This document shows positions 1-8,704 of a stretch of DNA of 64,000 nucleotides, in pieces (position 1 is the first letter of the stretch; every line of letters begins with the position of its first letter). The stretch is from Actinophytocola sp044466355. GTDB lineage: Bacteria > Actinomycetota > Actinomycetes > Mycobacteriales > Pseudonocardiaceae. Location: assembly GCF_044466355.1 (NCBI RefSeq), contig NZ_JBITMQ010000015.1:186001-250000 (forward strand). Reading direction: 5' to 3'. A program made the position numbers and the translations under genes. The notes under the pieces are model-generated. The model was not told the origin of the DNA. It ran no database searches and saw only the letters and a program-made list of their open reading frames with translations.

Positions 1-2
1 AC

Positions 3-125
3 CCGTGGACGCTCGTCGTCGCCGAGGAAGGTATGACGGCGGTCGTGGAGATGTTCGTCTTCCTGGGCATTCTCTTCGCCGGCGTCACGTACGCGTGGCG
101 GGAGGGTGCGCTGCGGTGGACGTGA
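3..125 (+). CDS. nuoA: NuoA-like subunit of truncated complex I, C-terminal end (partial)
   Basis: The window opens inside this gene. The 40 visible residues end in a last membrane segment (MFVFLGILFAGVTYAW) and a basic REGALRW tail, which is the typical C-terminus of NuoA, the small membrane subunit at the junction of the peripheral and membrane arms of NADH:quinone oxidoreductase. The TGA at 123-125 overlaps the GTG start of the next gene (116), and the rest of the operon is nuo. Identity rests on a short fragment plus context. Confidence 0.75.
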   Translation, partial: PWTLVVAEEGMTAVVEMFVFLGILFAGVTYAWREGALRWT

Positions 126-1258
126 CCTCGTGGCTCCTCCGCCGTACCGCGCCCCGGGTGTTGCTGCTCACCGCGCCGGGTGGCACCGGCGCTCGGCTTG
201 CCGTCGAACGGTTCGCCCGGGAACGGGGTTGGCGCTTGGCGATGAGCCCCGCCGAGGCGAACACGGTGATCGTCGCGGGCGACGATCACCGGTTCGAGGA
301 ACACGTGCGCCAGGTCTGGGACACGGTGCCCGCGCCTCGGGTACGCGTCGACGTCGCGACCGCGGCGGACGCCGAACACGAGCTGGACACGGTGCTCGGC
401 ATGCTGCACGACACCGCACGGCAACGCGCGGAAGCCGCACGTGCCGCGTCACCGGTACAGACGGCGCACGCCGAGCACGTCGCTGAGGACGGACACGGCG
501 ACCACGATGAGCACGCGGCACACGAGGACCACCAGCCCCACGGCGGCCACGAGCCGCACAACGAGCACGGAACGCACGAGGGCCACGAGAGTCACGCCGA
601 CCATGGATCCCACGGCGACCACGGCGGTTCGGGCCACATGGGACACGGTGGGCACGACCATCACATGTCGGGCATGGAGCTGCCCGGCGGCCTGCCGATG
701 GCCGACCGCGCGGAGGACCGGGACGGCCTCACCCTCGACCAGCTGCACGTGCCGCTCGGCCCGGCGCTCCCGCTCTGGCCCGCCGGACTCATCGTCCACA
801 CACGACTCCAGGGCGACGTGATCCAGCGGGCGTCCGTCGAACTGCTCGCCGCACACCACGACTCGTTCTGGTCCCACCACCCGGCGGCCCGCCGCCTGGA
901 CTCGTGCTACCGCCTCCTCGCACTGGCCGGCTGGGAGGACGCCGCCACCACCGCGCAACGACTCCGCGACGACGCGCTCAGCGGCGACGTCCCCGACGTG
1001 CGCCGGTGGGCGTCGCGTGTCCGTCGCTCCCGGACGTTGCGCTGGCTGCTGTCCGGCGTCGGCGTGACGACGGCGGGCGACGACGCGCTCGACCGCCTCC
1101 ACCGGTGGCTCGACAGCACGACGGAGCCGCCGTCGACGCGGTGGACGGTCGACGTCCTGCCCGCCCTGCTCGAAGGAGCCGAACTGGGGACCGCCCGCCT
1201 GATCGTCGCCAGCCTCGACTTCGAAGTCCACACCGCCGGCGAGGTGCACCATGGTTGA
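116..1258 (+). CDS. Degenerate NuoB/NuoD-like fusion with His-rich linker
   Basis: A 380-residue protein between nuoA and nuoH, where nuoB-nuoG would normally lie. Residues about 40-90 (SPAEANTVIVAG, then VRQVWDTVPAPR) follow the NuoB pattern SPRQADLMIVAG ... LRQIYDQMPEPR, but the cysteines that hold the N2 iron-sulfur cluster are absent; the whole protein has a single Cys. Residues about 120-185 are very rich in His, Asp and Gly (repeated HGDH/HEGH-type units). The C-terminal part (LHVPLGPALPLWPAG, LQGDVIQRA) recalls the start of NuoD (FGPQHPxxHG, LDGExV). I infer a remodelled, cluster-less connector between the membrane arm and an unknown partner; the His tract may bind metal. The start is the GTG that overlaps nuoA; it is preceded by the operon's coding sequence rather than a leader. 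Family resemblance is by eye only. Confidence 0.6.
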   Translation: MDVTSWLLRRTAPRVLLLTAPGGTGARLAVERFARERGWRLAMSPAEANTVIVAGDDHRFEEHVRQVWDTVPAPRVRVDVATAADAEHELDTVLGMLHDTARQRAEAARAASPVQTAHAEHVAEDGHGDHDEHAAHEDHQPHGGHEPHNEHGTHEGHESHADHGSHGDHGGSGHMGHGGHDHHMSGMELPGGLPMADRAEDRDGLTLDQLHVPLGPALPLWPAGLIVHTRLQGDVIQRASVELLAAHHDSFWSHHPAARRLDSCYRLLALAGWEDAATTAQRLRDDALSGDVPDVRRWASRVRRSRTLRWLLSGVGVTTAGDDALDRLHRWLDSTTEPPSTRWTVDVLPALLEGAELGTARLIVASLDFEVHTAGEVHHG

Positions 1259-2180
1259 GATCACGCCGTGGTGGGGCGCGTTCGCGCTGCTCGCGGTCCT
1301 GGCCTTGTTCGCGCTGGGCGCGGCGTCCTTCGACGCGGTCCTCGCGGGCCGGGCGGCGGGCCGGCGCGCACTTCCCTCAGCGGTCGAGCCGTTGCGGTCG
1401 ACCGCCGGGCTCCTTGTGCGGCAACGACGGCGGCTGCTCGCCGCCGACACGCTGTTGTGGCGTGGCGCCGGTGTCGCGCTGCTGGTCGCGGCGACCATGG
1501 CGTCCCTCGCCACGCCCTTGGGCGGGTGGGCGGTCACCGACATGCCGGTCGGCATCGTGTGGTTCAACGCGATGGAGATCGTCGCGTGGGCCGCGGTGTG
1601 GCTCGCGGGTTGGGGGCCGAACTCGGCGTTCTCGCTCGTGGGCGGGTACCGGTTCGTCGCCCAGGGCCTCGCCTACGAACTGCCGCACATGTTCGTGCTG
1701 ACCACGGCCGCCCTCGGGGCCGGATCGCTGCGCGTCGGTGACGTCGTCGCGGCGCAGCGGGACCTGTGGTTCGTGGTGTGGATGCCGGTGGCCTTCGTCG
1801 TCTACCTGGTGTCGGTGCTGGCGATGGCGTTCTTCCGGCCGTTCGACCACGCGACCGGCGGGGACCTCGCCGGCGGTGCCCGTGCTGAGCTGTCCGGGGT
1901 GGACCGGCTGGTGTTCGCGGCCGGGCAGTGGGTGCTGCTGGTGTCCGGCGCGGCCATGGCCGTGCCGCTGTTCCTCGGCGGTGGGAGCGGTCCGGTGCTG
2001 CCGGACTGGCTGTGGTCCCTCATGAAGACGGCCGCCGTGCTCGGCGTGCTGGTGTGGGCCGGGCGACGGCTGCCGACGATCCGGATGGAGCGGTTCACCG
2101 AGATCGCCTGGATGGTCCTCATCCCCGCCACCCTGCTGCAGGCGCTGTTCGTGTCCGTTGTGGTCATCCAGGAGGGATAG
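1251..2180 (+). CDS. nuoH: NuoH-like membrane subunit
   Basis: 309 residues with about eight hydrophobic segments. The stretch AGWGPNSAFSLVGGYRFVAQ followed by YELPH matches the signature of NuoH (GWsSNsKyallGglRaaaQ, isYEvp), the subunit that forms the quinone channel at the base of the membrane arm. Acidic residues expected in the quinone chamber loop (FRPFDHA, ERFTEIAW) are present. It overlaps the upstream fusion gene by 8 nt, so the two are probably translated together. The length is close to normal NuoH (about 320-420), at the short end. Confidence 0.88.
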   Translation: MVEITPWWGAFALLAVLALFALGAASFDAVLAGRAAGRRALPSAVEPLRSTAGLLVRQRRRLLAADTLLWRGAGVALLVAATMASLATPLGGWAVTDMPVGIVWFNAMEIVAWAAVWLAGWGPNSAFSLVGGYRFVAQGLAYELPHMFVLTTAALGAGSLRVGDVVAAQRDLWFVVWMPVAFVVYLVSVLAMAFFRPFDHATGGDLAGGARAELSGVDRLVFAAGQWVLLVSGAAMAVPLFLGGGSGPVLPDWLWSLMKTAAVLGVLVWAGRRLPTIRMERFTEIAWMVLIPATLLQALFVSVVVIQEG

Positions 2181-2182
2181 CG

Positions 2183-2740
2183 ATGTGGCGTGAGATCCTG
2201 TTCTGGCTCTGTGCGGTGGGCTCTGTCGCGACCGGTGTCGCGGTGTTCCGGGTGGACTCGATGGCGCGGGCGACGTTCGCGCTCCTGGCGTCGTTCCTGT
2301 TCGCGGCCGGCACGGTGCTGCTGGTCGAGCTGACCTACCTCGGCGTGCTCGTCATCCTCATGATGGTCATGGAGATGGTCATCATGGTCGTGTTCATGTT
2401 GATGTACATGATGAACCCGGCCGGGCTGATGCCGATGACCATGGTGCACAACAAGAAGGGCTCGCTGGTCATCGCGGCCGGCACGTTCGTGGTGCTGGGC
2501 GCGGGCGCCTACCTGATCGACTGGCCGACCTCCGACGCACCGCGCCCCGCCGACCCGACCATGGCGCTCGGCGAGGCCTTGATGGGCCCCAAGATGCTGA
2601 CGATGATCGTCCTGGGCCTGGCGCTGTTCGCCACGATCATCGCCACCGTCGTGCTGGCCACGAACCGGGGCCGGTACGACCGCTACGGCGACCGCCTCGA
2701 CCGTGAGCGCCCCGACGATCCCGTGCGAGGTGGCCTGTGA
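2183..2740 (+). CDS. nuoJ: NuoJ-like membrane subunit, methionine-rich
   Basis: 185 residues with four or five membrane segments; position, size and its overlap with nuoK identify it as NuoJ. The ATG at 2183 follows the nuoH stop by two bases, with GGAGGG just upstream. Residues about 50-85 are unusually rich in methionine (VILMMVMEMVIMVVFMLMYM, then NPAGLMPMTM), in the segment that corresponds to the third helix of NuoJ, which carries the conformationally active bulge in canonical complex I. A His and two Lys follow (HNKK). The Met-rich helix is what I see; any metal or redox meaning is speculation. Confidence 0.82.
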   Translation: MWREILFWLCAVGSVATGVAVFRVDSMARATFALLASFLFAAGTVLLVELTYLGVLVILMMVMEMVIMVVFMLMYMMNPAGLMPMTMVHNKKGSLVIAAGTFVVLGAGAYLIDWPTSDAPRPADPTMALGEALMGPKMLTMIVLGLALFATIIATVVLATNRGRYDRYGDRLDRERPDDPVRGGL

Positions 2741-3042
2741 GTCTCCCGGACTACCTGCTGCTCGCCGCCGGGCTGTTCAGCGTCGGCCTCTACGGCGCGC
2801 TGTCCCAGCAGTCCATCGTGATGATCATGATGGGGCTGGAGCTGATGATCAACGGCATCATCGTCGGCGGTGCCGCGTTCTGGTACTTCACCGCGCCCGA
2901 CCGACCGGACGGGCAGGTCGTCATCGTCCTCGCGATCACCGCCATGGCGATCGAGATGGCCGCCGGCTTCGCGGTCACCACGGCCGTGTTCCGGGCGCGC
3001 GACGTGGACATGACCGACATGGCCGCGGACCTCAAGGACTGA
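2737..3042 (+). CDS. nuoK: NuoK-like membrane subunit
   Basis: 101 residues, the exact size of NuoK, with three membrane helices. The second helix has the family's buried glutamate (MMGLELMINGI) and the third has IEMAAGFAV, both matching the two conserved Glu of the proton path in NuoK. The GTG start at 2737 overlaps the nuoJ stop by 4 nt (GTGA), which indicates translational coupling. Confidence 0.92.
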   Translation: MSLPDYLLLAAGLFSVGLYGALSQQSIVMIMMGLELMINGIIVGGAAFWYFTAPDRPDGQVVIVLAITAMAIEMAAGFAVTTAVFRARDVDMTDMAADLKD

Positions 3043-3048
3043 TCGGCC

Positions 3049-4899
3049 GTGTCGCTCTGGTTCCTCGTCGCGCTGCCACTCGTCGTGGGCGGCGCCCTGC
3101 TGGCCTGCGGTCACCGCGCCGACCGGTTCGCCGCGCCGGTCGCGACGGTCACGTCCGCGTCGGGGCTCGTCCTCGCGGTCCTCTCCGCGACGCAACGGCC
3201 CGCGGTCTCCGCCACGTATCTGGACGGCATCGCGTTCGCCTTGCGGGTCGACGGCCTGTCCGCGGTGATGGTGGTCGTCGTCGCGGCCGTGCTCCTCGCC
3301 GTGCTCGTGTTCGCGGCGGGCGAGTTCGACGACCGCGAGGCCCGCGCCCGGTTCTTCGGGCTCATGCTGCTGTTCTCCGGCGCGATGCTGGTCACGGTCA
3401 CGGCAACCACGCTGCTGGCGTTGCTCATGGCCTGGGAGGTCATGGGAGCGGCGTCCTACGCGCTGATCGGCCACTGGTGGCGCGAGCCGCGGCGCGCGAC
3501 CTCCGGCACCGTCGCGTTCCTCACCACACGCGGCGGCGACCTCGGCCTGTACCTGGCCGCGGGTGCGGCGCTGGCGGGCGGGCTCGGCAGCCTGGAGCTC
3601 GCCGGGCTGAGCGGGATGCCGGACGGGTGGCGCGACGTCGTCGCCGCGGGCCTGGTGGCCGCGGCGTTCGGCAAGTCGGCGCAACTGCCGTTCAGCTTCT
3701 GGCTCTCCCGCGCCATGGACGGCCCCAGCCCGGTGTCCGCGCTGCTGCACTCCGCGACCATGGTCGCGGCGGGCGCCTACCTGCTGGTGCGGGTCGAGCC
3801 GCTGCTCGCCGTCACGCCCTGGGCCGCGACCGTCGTGGCGTGGGGCGGCGCGGCGACGGCGCTGCTGCTCGGCGCGATCGCGGTCGCCCAGACCGATCTC
3901 AAGCAACTGCTGGCCGCGTCCACGTGTGCGCAGGTGGGTTTCATGGTGCTGGCCGCGGGCACCGGCGGCGCGGCGTCAGGGGCCGGGCATCTGGTGGCAC
4001 ACGCGGCCACCAAGAGCCTCCTGTTCCTGTGCGCTGGAGCGTGGCTGACCGCGGTCGGCAGCAAGCAGCTCCCAGCCCTGCGCGGCGCGGCTCGCCGGTT
4101 CCCGGTGGTCGGCGTGACGTTCACCGTCGGCGCGGCCGCGCTGGCCGGAATCCCGCCGCTGTCGCTCTGGGCGACCAAGGACCACGTGCTCACCAACGCC
4201 CTGCACGCCTCGACCCCGCTGTACCTCGTCGGCCTGGCGGCCGCGGTGCTCAGCGCGGTCTACGCGGCCCGTGCGGTCGTGCTGGTGTGGTCGCCGTCCA
4301 CTCCGGACACCGAGCCGGCGGAGCCCGGCACCGGCACGGTGAACACGTGGCAGCGGCTGCCACTGCCCATCCTCGCGGTCGCGGCCGTCGTGCTCGGCGC
4401 CGCGGCTCTCCCCTCGGTGTGGAGCGGGTTCGCCCGTGTCCTGCCCGGTGCGTCCGAGGTGGCGCCGACGTGGTGGGAGCTGGTGCTGTCCGGCGCGCTC
4501 GCACTGCTGGCGGCGGGTGCCACAGCGGCCGTGATGCGCGGAAGCGACCTGCGCGCCGGAGAACCGCTCCGAACGTGGTTCGGGCTGGAAACCCTCGCCC
4601 GCACCTTGGTCTACCGGCCGATGCTCGCGGGCGCCGACCGGCTGGCGCGGTTCGACGACCGGGCCGTGGCCGGCGGTGTCCAGGCCACCGCCGCGGTCGG
4701 CGCCACCGTCGCCCGTGTCGTCGACGCGCGGGCCGAGTGGTCGATCGAGCGGACCGTGCGCGCCGTGGCCGACGGGTTCCGCGCCCTGGGCAGGCTGGCA
4801 CGGCGCCCGCAGACCGGCCAGCAGCACCACTACTACGCACAGGCGGTCGTCGCGCTCGCCGCGTTGGCCGTCCTGCTGCTCCTGATCGGACGAAGGTGA
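3049..4899 (+). CDS. nuoL: NuoL-like antiporter subunit
   Basis: 616 residues, the usual NuoL length. The central MrpA/NuoL-type core is clear: WEVMGAASYALIGHWW, the FGKSAQLPFSFWLSRAMDGPSPVSALLHSATMVAAGAY region with its conserved Lys and His, and LKQLLAASTCAQVGFM. This is one of the three proton-pumping antiporter modules of complex I. The C-terminal hydrophobic helix (VVALAALAVLLLLIGRR) fits the distal anchor of the lateral helix. A GTG start lies 6 nt after nuoK. Confidence 0.93.
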   Translation: MSLWFLVALPLVVGGALLACGHRADRFAAPVATVTSASGLVLAVLSATQRPAVSATYLDGIAFALRVDGLSAVMVVVVAAVLLAVLVFAAGEFDDREARARFFGLMLLFSGAMLVTVTATTLLALLMAWEVMGAASYALIGHWWREPRRATSGTVAFLTTRGGDLGLYLAAGAALAGGLGSLELAGLSGMPDGWRDVVAAGLVAAAFGKSAQLPFSFWLSRAMDGPSPVSALLHSATMVAAGAYLLVRVEPLLAVTPWAATVVAWGGAATALLLGAIAVAQTDLKQLLAASTCAQVGFMVLAAGTGGAASGAGHLVAHAATKSLLFLCAGAWLTAVGSKQLPALRGAARRFPVVGVTFTVGAAALAGIPPLSLWATKDHVLTNALHASTPLYLVGLAAAVLSAVYAARAVVLVWSPSTPDTEPAEPGTGTVNTWQRLPLPILAVAAVVLGAAALPSVWSGFARVLPGASEVAPTWWELVLSGALALLAAGATAAVMRGSDLRAGEPLRTWFGLETLARTLVYRPMLAGADRLARFDDRAVAGGVQATAAVGATVARVVDARAEWSIERTVRAVADGFRALGRLARRPQTGQQHHYYAQAVVALAALAVLLLLIGRR

Positions 4900-4900
4900 G

Positions 4901-6388
4901 GTGAGCGTGCTCAGCATCGTCGTCTTCCTGCCCGTCGTGGCGGCCGTGGCTCTGCTGGCCGTGCCACGGGTGAGTGACGCGGTCGTGCGCTGGACGTGGA
5001 TCGCGGTGAGCGCGGTCGACCTCGGGCTCGTGGTCGCGCTGTGGCTCGGCTACGAGTCCGGCTCCGGGTACGCCTACGAGGTCAACCGGCGCTGGATCCC
5101 CAGCGTCAGCTCCGGCTACCACATCGGCGTCGACGGGCTGAGCCTCCCACTGGTCGCCCTCACCGCCGTGCTGTTCCTCGCCTGCGCGATCTACTCGTTC
5201 CGGCAGACCGACCGGATCCGCTCGTTCGCCGCGCTGTTCATGTTCCTGGAAACCGTGTGCCTCGGCGTGTTCGTGTCGCTCGACCTGATCCTGTTCTTCG
5301 TGTTCTTCGACCTGTCGATCGTCGGCATGTACTTCGTCATCGCCGGATGGGGACACCGCAACGCGGCGAAGGCGGCGCTGCAGTTCTTCCTCTACACGTT
5401 CGTCGGTTCGCTCGCGCTGCTGCTCGGGTTCATCGGCCTCTACCTCGCCGCCGAGCCGCACACGTTCGACATCGTCCTGCTCGCCGAGCAGAACCCCTTG
5501 GCGGGCCGGGGAACCATCGCCGCCCTGGTGCTGCTGGCGCTCGTGGTCGGGCTCGCGATCAAGACACCGACCGTGCCGTTCCACACCTGGCTGCCACCCG
5601 CGCACACCGAGGCACCGGCCGCGGGCTCGGCCATCCTCGCCGGGGTCCTGCTGAAGCTGGGCACGTACGGGTTCGTGCGGATCGCGATGCCGGTACTCCC
5701 GGAGACGTGGCGCGCGTGGGGTGGCGTGATCGTGGTCGTCGGCGTGGTCAGCGTGCTGTACGGCGCGCTGGTCGCCCTGGCACAACGTGACTTCAAACGG
5801 ATGATCGCCTACACCTCGGTCAACCACATGGGCTACGTCATCCTCGCCGTCGGCGCGGCGGGCCTGCTGTCCACGTCGGACGAACAGGCGCACGACCTCG
5901 CGGTCGCCGGTGCCGTCACCCAGATGGTCAGCCACGGCCTCATCACGGGCGCGCTGTTCCTCCTCGCCGGTGTCCTGTACGCCCGCGGCGGCACCTACGA
6001 CCTCGGCGCCTACGGCGGGCTCGCGGGCACGGCACCCCGGTTCGCGGGCCTCACCGCCATCGCCGCGTTCGCCTCGCTGGGGCTGCCCGGGTTCTCCGGG
6101 TTCATCGCCGAGTTCCAGATCTTCACCGGCTCCCTGCCCGGCGCACCGGTGGCGACCGCGCTGGCGTTCCTCGGGATCCTCATCACCGCCGCGTTGTTCC
6201 TCCGCGCCTACCAGCGGGTGTTCCTGGGCTCGTCCACACGGGCCGGTGTCGCCGACCTGACCGCCCCCGAGACGCTCTCGATCGCGCCACTGATGGTGCT
6301 GGCGACCGTGCTCGGCCTGTTCCCCCGGTTCCTGCTCGACCTCGTCGAACCCGCGGCCACCGTGCTCGGCACGCTGGTGGGCCGGTGA
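4901..6388 (+). CDS. nuoM: NuoM-like antiporter subunit
   Basis: 495 residues; proton-pumping antiporter-type subunit of complex I. Characteristic motifs are FFVFFDLSIVGMYFVIAGWG, KTPTVPFHTWLPPAHTEAPA with the conserved Lys and His, LLKLGTYGFVRIAMP and RDFKRMIAYTSVNHMGYV. The GTG start at 4901 follows the nuoL stop by one base. The length is normal for NuoM. Confidence 0.93.
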   Translation: MSVLSIVVFLPVVAAVALLAVPRVSDAVVRWTWIAVSAVDLGLVVALWLGYESGSGYAYEVNRRWIPSVSSGYHIGVDGLSLPLVALTAVLFLACAIYSFRQTDRIRSFAALFMFLETVCLGVFVSLDLILFFVFFDLSIVGMYFVIAGWGHRNAAKAALQFFLYTFVGSLALLLGFIGLYLAAEPHTFDIVLLAEQNPLAGRGTIAALVLLALVVGLAIKTPTVPFHTWLPPAHTEAPAAGSAILAGVLLKLGTYGFVRIAMPVLPETWRAWGGVIVVVGVVSVLYGALVALAQRDFKRMIAYTSVNHMGYVILAVGAAGLLSTSDEQAHDLAVAGAVTQMVSHGLITGALFLLAGVLYARGGTYDLGAYGGLAGTAPRFAGLTAIAAFASLGLPGFSGFIAEFQIFTGSLPGAPVATALAFLGILITAALFLRAYQRVFLGSSTRAGVADLTAPETLSIAPLMVLATVLGLFPRFLLDLVEPAATVLGTLVGR

Positions 6389-7827
6389 ACCCCGACATGA
6401 CGGGCGACATGGCCGCGACGATGCTCGCGGACCTCGTCCTGCTCATGCCCGAGCTGCTGCTCGCGGGCACGGCCGTCGTCGGGCTCCTGCTCGGCTCGTT
6501 CCTCCCCCGCCACCGCCAGTGGCTGGTCCGCGCACTCGCTGCGGCCGCGACCGTGGTCGCGCTGGTGTACACCGTCGTCGACTGGCCGGACGAGGCCGCC
6601 TCGGTGTTCTCCGGGACGTACGCGGTCGACACCGCCACCGCCCTGGCCCGGGTCGCCGTGCTCGTGTCCGTGCTGCTCGTGCTGGCGATGGCCACCCCGC
6701 GGATCGCCGGGCACGCACGCGAGACCGAGTTCGTCGTCCTCTTGCTGCTCGGCGCCCTGGGAGCGGTCATGCTCGCGGGCGCGAACGACCTGCTCCTGCT
6801 GGCCGCCGCGTACCTGCTGGCCAGCGTGCCGCTCTACGCGCTGGTCGCGTTCGCCAAGGACAGCCTGAGCACCGAGGCGAGCCTGAAGTACTACCTGCTC
6901 GGCGCGCTGCTGGGCACCGTCATGCTGTTCGGCGTCATGATCCTGGCCGGTGTCGGGATGGGCAGCGACTACGTCACGCTCCACCACACGGTGGGCATGG
7001 CGCCCGCCGCGGCCGCGGCGGTCGGTGTCGTCGCGCTGCTGGCCGGGCTGCTGTTCAAAGCGGGTGCCGTGCCGGGCCACTTCTGGGTTCCGGACGTCAC
7101 CGAGGGCACGAGCCCGCCGGTCGGCGCGATCGTCACCACGATCCCCAAGATCGGCGCGGTCGTGGCGCTGTACCGCCTCGCCGCGATCCCGTTCGCGGCA
7201 ACGGACCTGGACTGGTCCCTGCTGATCGCGGTGCTCGCGGCGGTGACCATGACACTCGGCAACCTCGGCGCGTTCTTCCAGACCAACGTGCGCCGCCTGC
7301 TCGCCTACTCCACGATCAGCCAGCTCGGCTACCTCCTCATGGCCGTCGCCGTCGCGGACCGCGCCGACCTCGCGCTGTCCAGCCTGCTGCTCTACGTCGC
7401 GGCGTACTCGGTCACCAACCTCGGCGCGTTCGCCGTGGTGTGCGCCCTCCCTCAGGCGCACACCCTCGACGACTTCCGAGGACTGCGACGGCGCCGCCCG
7501 TGGCTCGCGGTCAGCCTCGCCGTGTGCCTGCTCGGGCTCGTCGGCACTCCGCCCACGGGGGTGTTCGCCGGGAAGCTCACCATCTTCACGGCCACCGCCG
7601 ACGCGGGCCTGTGGTGGCTGCTCGTCGTCGCGGCGGTCAACACCGTCGCCAGCGTCTTCTACTACCTGCGGTGGATCGTCCCCGCGATGCGCTCCGGCGA
7701 CGACCTCCCCCCGCCAGACCGCACCAGCACCCGCACCGCGTATGTCGCGGCCGGGGTGTCCATCGTGGTCGGACTGGCGGCGGGACCGATCCTCGCGGCC
7801 GTGGACGGTGGCTTGTTCCGCCCGTGA
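6385..7827 (+). CDS. nuoN: NuoN-like antiporter subunit
   Basis: 480 residues; third antiporter-type subunit of complex I. Motifs are FAKDSLSTEASLKYYLLGAL, FKAGAVPGHFWVPDVTEGTS and RRLLAYSTISQLGYLLM, which fit NuoN. GTG start overlapping nuoM by 4 nt. It closes the operon: no NADH module (nuoEFG), nuoI or canonical nuoB/C/D is seen, so this set resembles the second, truncated nuo cluster known from streptomycetes rather than the main 14-gene operon. The electron donor cannot be told from the sequence. Confidence 0.92.
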   Translation: MNPDMTGDMAATMLADLVLLMPELLLAGTAVVGLLLGSFLPRHRQWLVRALAAAATVVALVYTVVDWPDEAASVFSGTYAVDTATALARVAVLVSVLLVLAMATPRIAGHARETEFVVLLLLGALGAVMLAGANDLLLLAAAYLLASVPLYALVAFAKDSLSTEASLKYYLLGALLGTVMLFGVMILAGVGMGSDYVTLHHTVGMAPAAAAAVGVVALLAGLLFKAGAVPGHFWVPDVTEGTSPPVGAIVTTIPKIGAVVALYRLAAIPFAATDLDWSLLIAVLAAVTMTLGNLGAFFQTNVRRLLAYSTISQLGYLLMAVAVADRADLALSSLLLYVAAYSVTNLGAFAVVCALPQAHTLDDFRGLRRRRPWLAVSLAVCLLGLVGTPPTGVFAGKLTIFTATADAGLWWLLVVAAVNTVASVFYYLRWIVPAMRSGDDLPPPDRTSTRTAYVAAGVSIVVGLAAGPILAAVDGGLFRP

Positions 7828-7868
7828 CGCGCCGCACCCCCTACGATGGCGCCGGACAGGGAGGTGGC

Positions 7869-8228
7869 ATGCACGGTCTCGGTGACCTCGAAGCCGCGGT
7901 GATGGACGTGCTGTGGCGCGAAGGCACACCGCTGAAGGTGCGGGACGTCCTCGAACGGCTCGACACCGGGCGCCGGCTCGCCTACACCACGGTGATGACC
8001 GTGCTCGACAACCTGCACCGCAAGCAGTGGGTCGACCGCGAACGGGACGGCAAGGCCTACGTGTACGACGCGGTGATGACCCGCGAGGAGGCCTCGGCCC
8101 GCGCACTGCGCGACATCCTCGACACGTCCGGGGATCCGCACGGCGTCCTGATGCACTTCGTGGCCTCGGTGTCCGACGAGGAGACCGACATCCTGCGCGG
8201 CGCGCTGCGCAAGAAGCGGCGTCGCTGA
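7869..8228 (+). CDS. BlaI/MecI-type winged-helix repressor
   Basis: 119 residues. The N-terminal pattern GDLEAAVMDVLW, LKVRDVLERL and YTTVMTVLDNLHRKQWVDRERDGKAYVYDAV is that of BlaI/MecI (Penicillinase_R) repressors, followed by the C-terminal dimerisation helices. The ATG at 7869 has GGGAGG 5 bases upstream; a TACGAT element at 7842-7847 could be its -10 box. No BlaR-type membrane protease is adjacent, so the partner or target is not shown; many actinobacterial relatives act alone. It follows nuoN by 41 bases and may control that operon or itself. Confidence 0.85.
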   Translation: MHGLGDLEAAVMDVLWREGTPLKVRDVLERLDTGRRLAYTTVMTVLDNLHRKQWVDRERDGKAYVYDAVMTREEASARALRDILDTSGDPHGVLMHFVASVSDEETDILRGALRKKRRR

Positions 8229-8264
8229 GCCGATGCCCCGGTACTCCGAGCCGCGAAGGGCCGG

Positions 8265-8498
8265 CTACCGCGGGGAGTCCGCAGAAGGCGTCACGTTGCC
8301 GACGATCAGCAGGTAGGCCATCCTGCCCATCGCCCGCGCGTCGGACGCCTCCTGTTCGAGCAACCCGACAGCCCGGTCGATCACACCGTTCCAGCCCGCC
8401 GCGTCCGCGTCACCGTCATCGCACCGAAGTTCCCGAACCTTGTCGGCGGCCTGTTGCCAGGCGGCCGCGACACCACACGGATCGTGCTGATCGACCAT
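8265..8498 (-). CDS. Small hypothetical protein
   Basis: 77 residues, acidic and mostly helical, with two Cys (DPCG, LRCDDGD). I do not recognise a family. The ATG at 8496-8498 is preceded by GGAG at good spacing, and the reading frame has the GC pattern of a coding region. It is convergent with the BlaI-type gene, whose stop is 36 bases away, and divergent from the ABC transporter. Function unknown. Confidence 0.55.
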   Translation of the reverse strand: MVDQHDPCGVAAAWQQAADKVRELRCDDGDADAAGWNGVIDRAVGLLEQEASDARAMGRMAYLLIVGNVTPSADSPR

Positions 8499-8704
8499 GG
8501 CGGACTCCTGTGACGACGGCCATCCACTAGGTCGGATAGTACGTAGTTGGTTAGTCGACCGTCCACGCTCCCCGGTAATCGTCCGGTAAGCCGGCCACCG
8601 CAAGGCATGACACAAGTCGGGTGCAAGTGAAACTCGTGCCCACCACGCCATGGTGAGGTGTGCTTGTTGAGGAAGTTGCCCTGGGACACGAGAAAGAGTC
8701 CAGT

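Noticed and set aside
449..1567. Long open frame on the minus strand over the NuoB/NuoD-like gene
   Set aside because: It is the shadow of the His-rich plus-strand gene in GC-rich DNA; the product is low-complexity and has no ribosome site or family motif.
2703..4904. Long plus-strand open frame over nuoK and nuoL
   Set aside because: Arg/Gly/Ala-rich out-of-frame reading; the other frame gives textbook NuoK and NuoL.
8499..8704. Possible promoter or operator words (AGTACGTAGT region near 8550)
   Set aside because: No -35/-10 pair with acceptable spacing and no clear dyad could be fixed.
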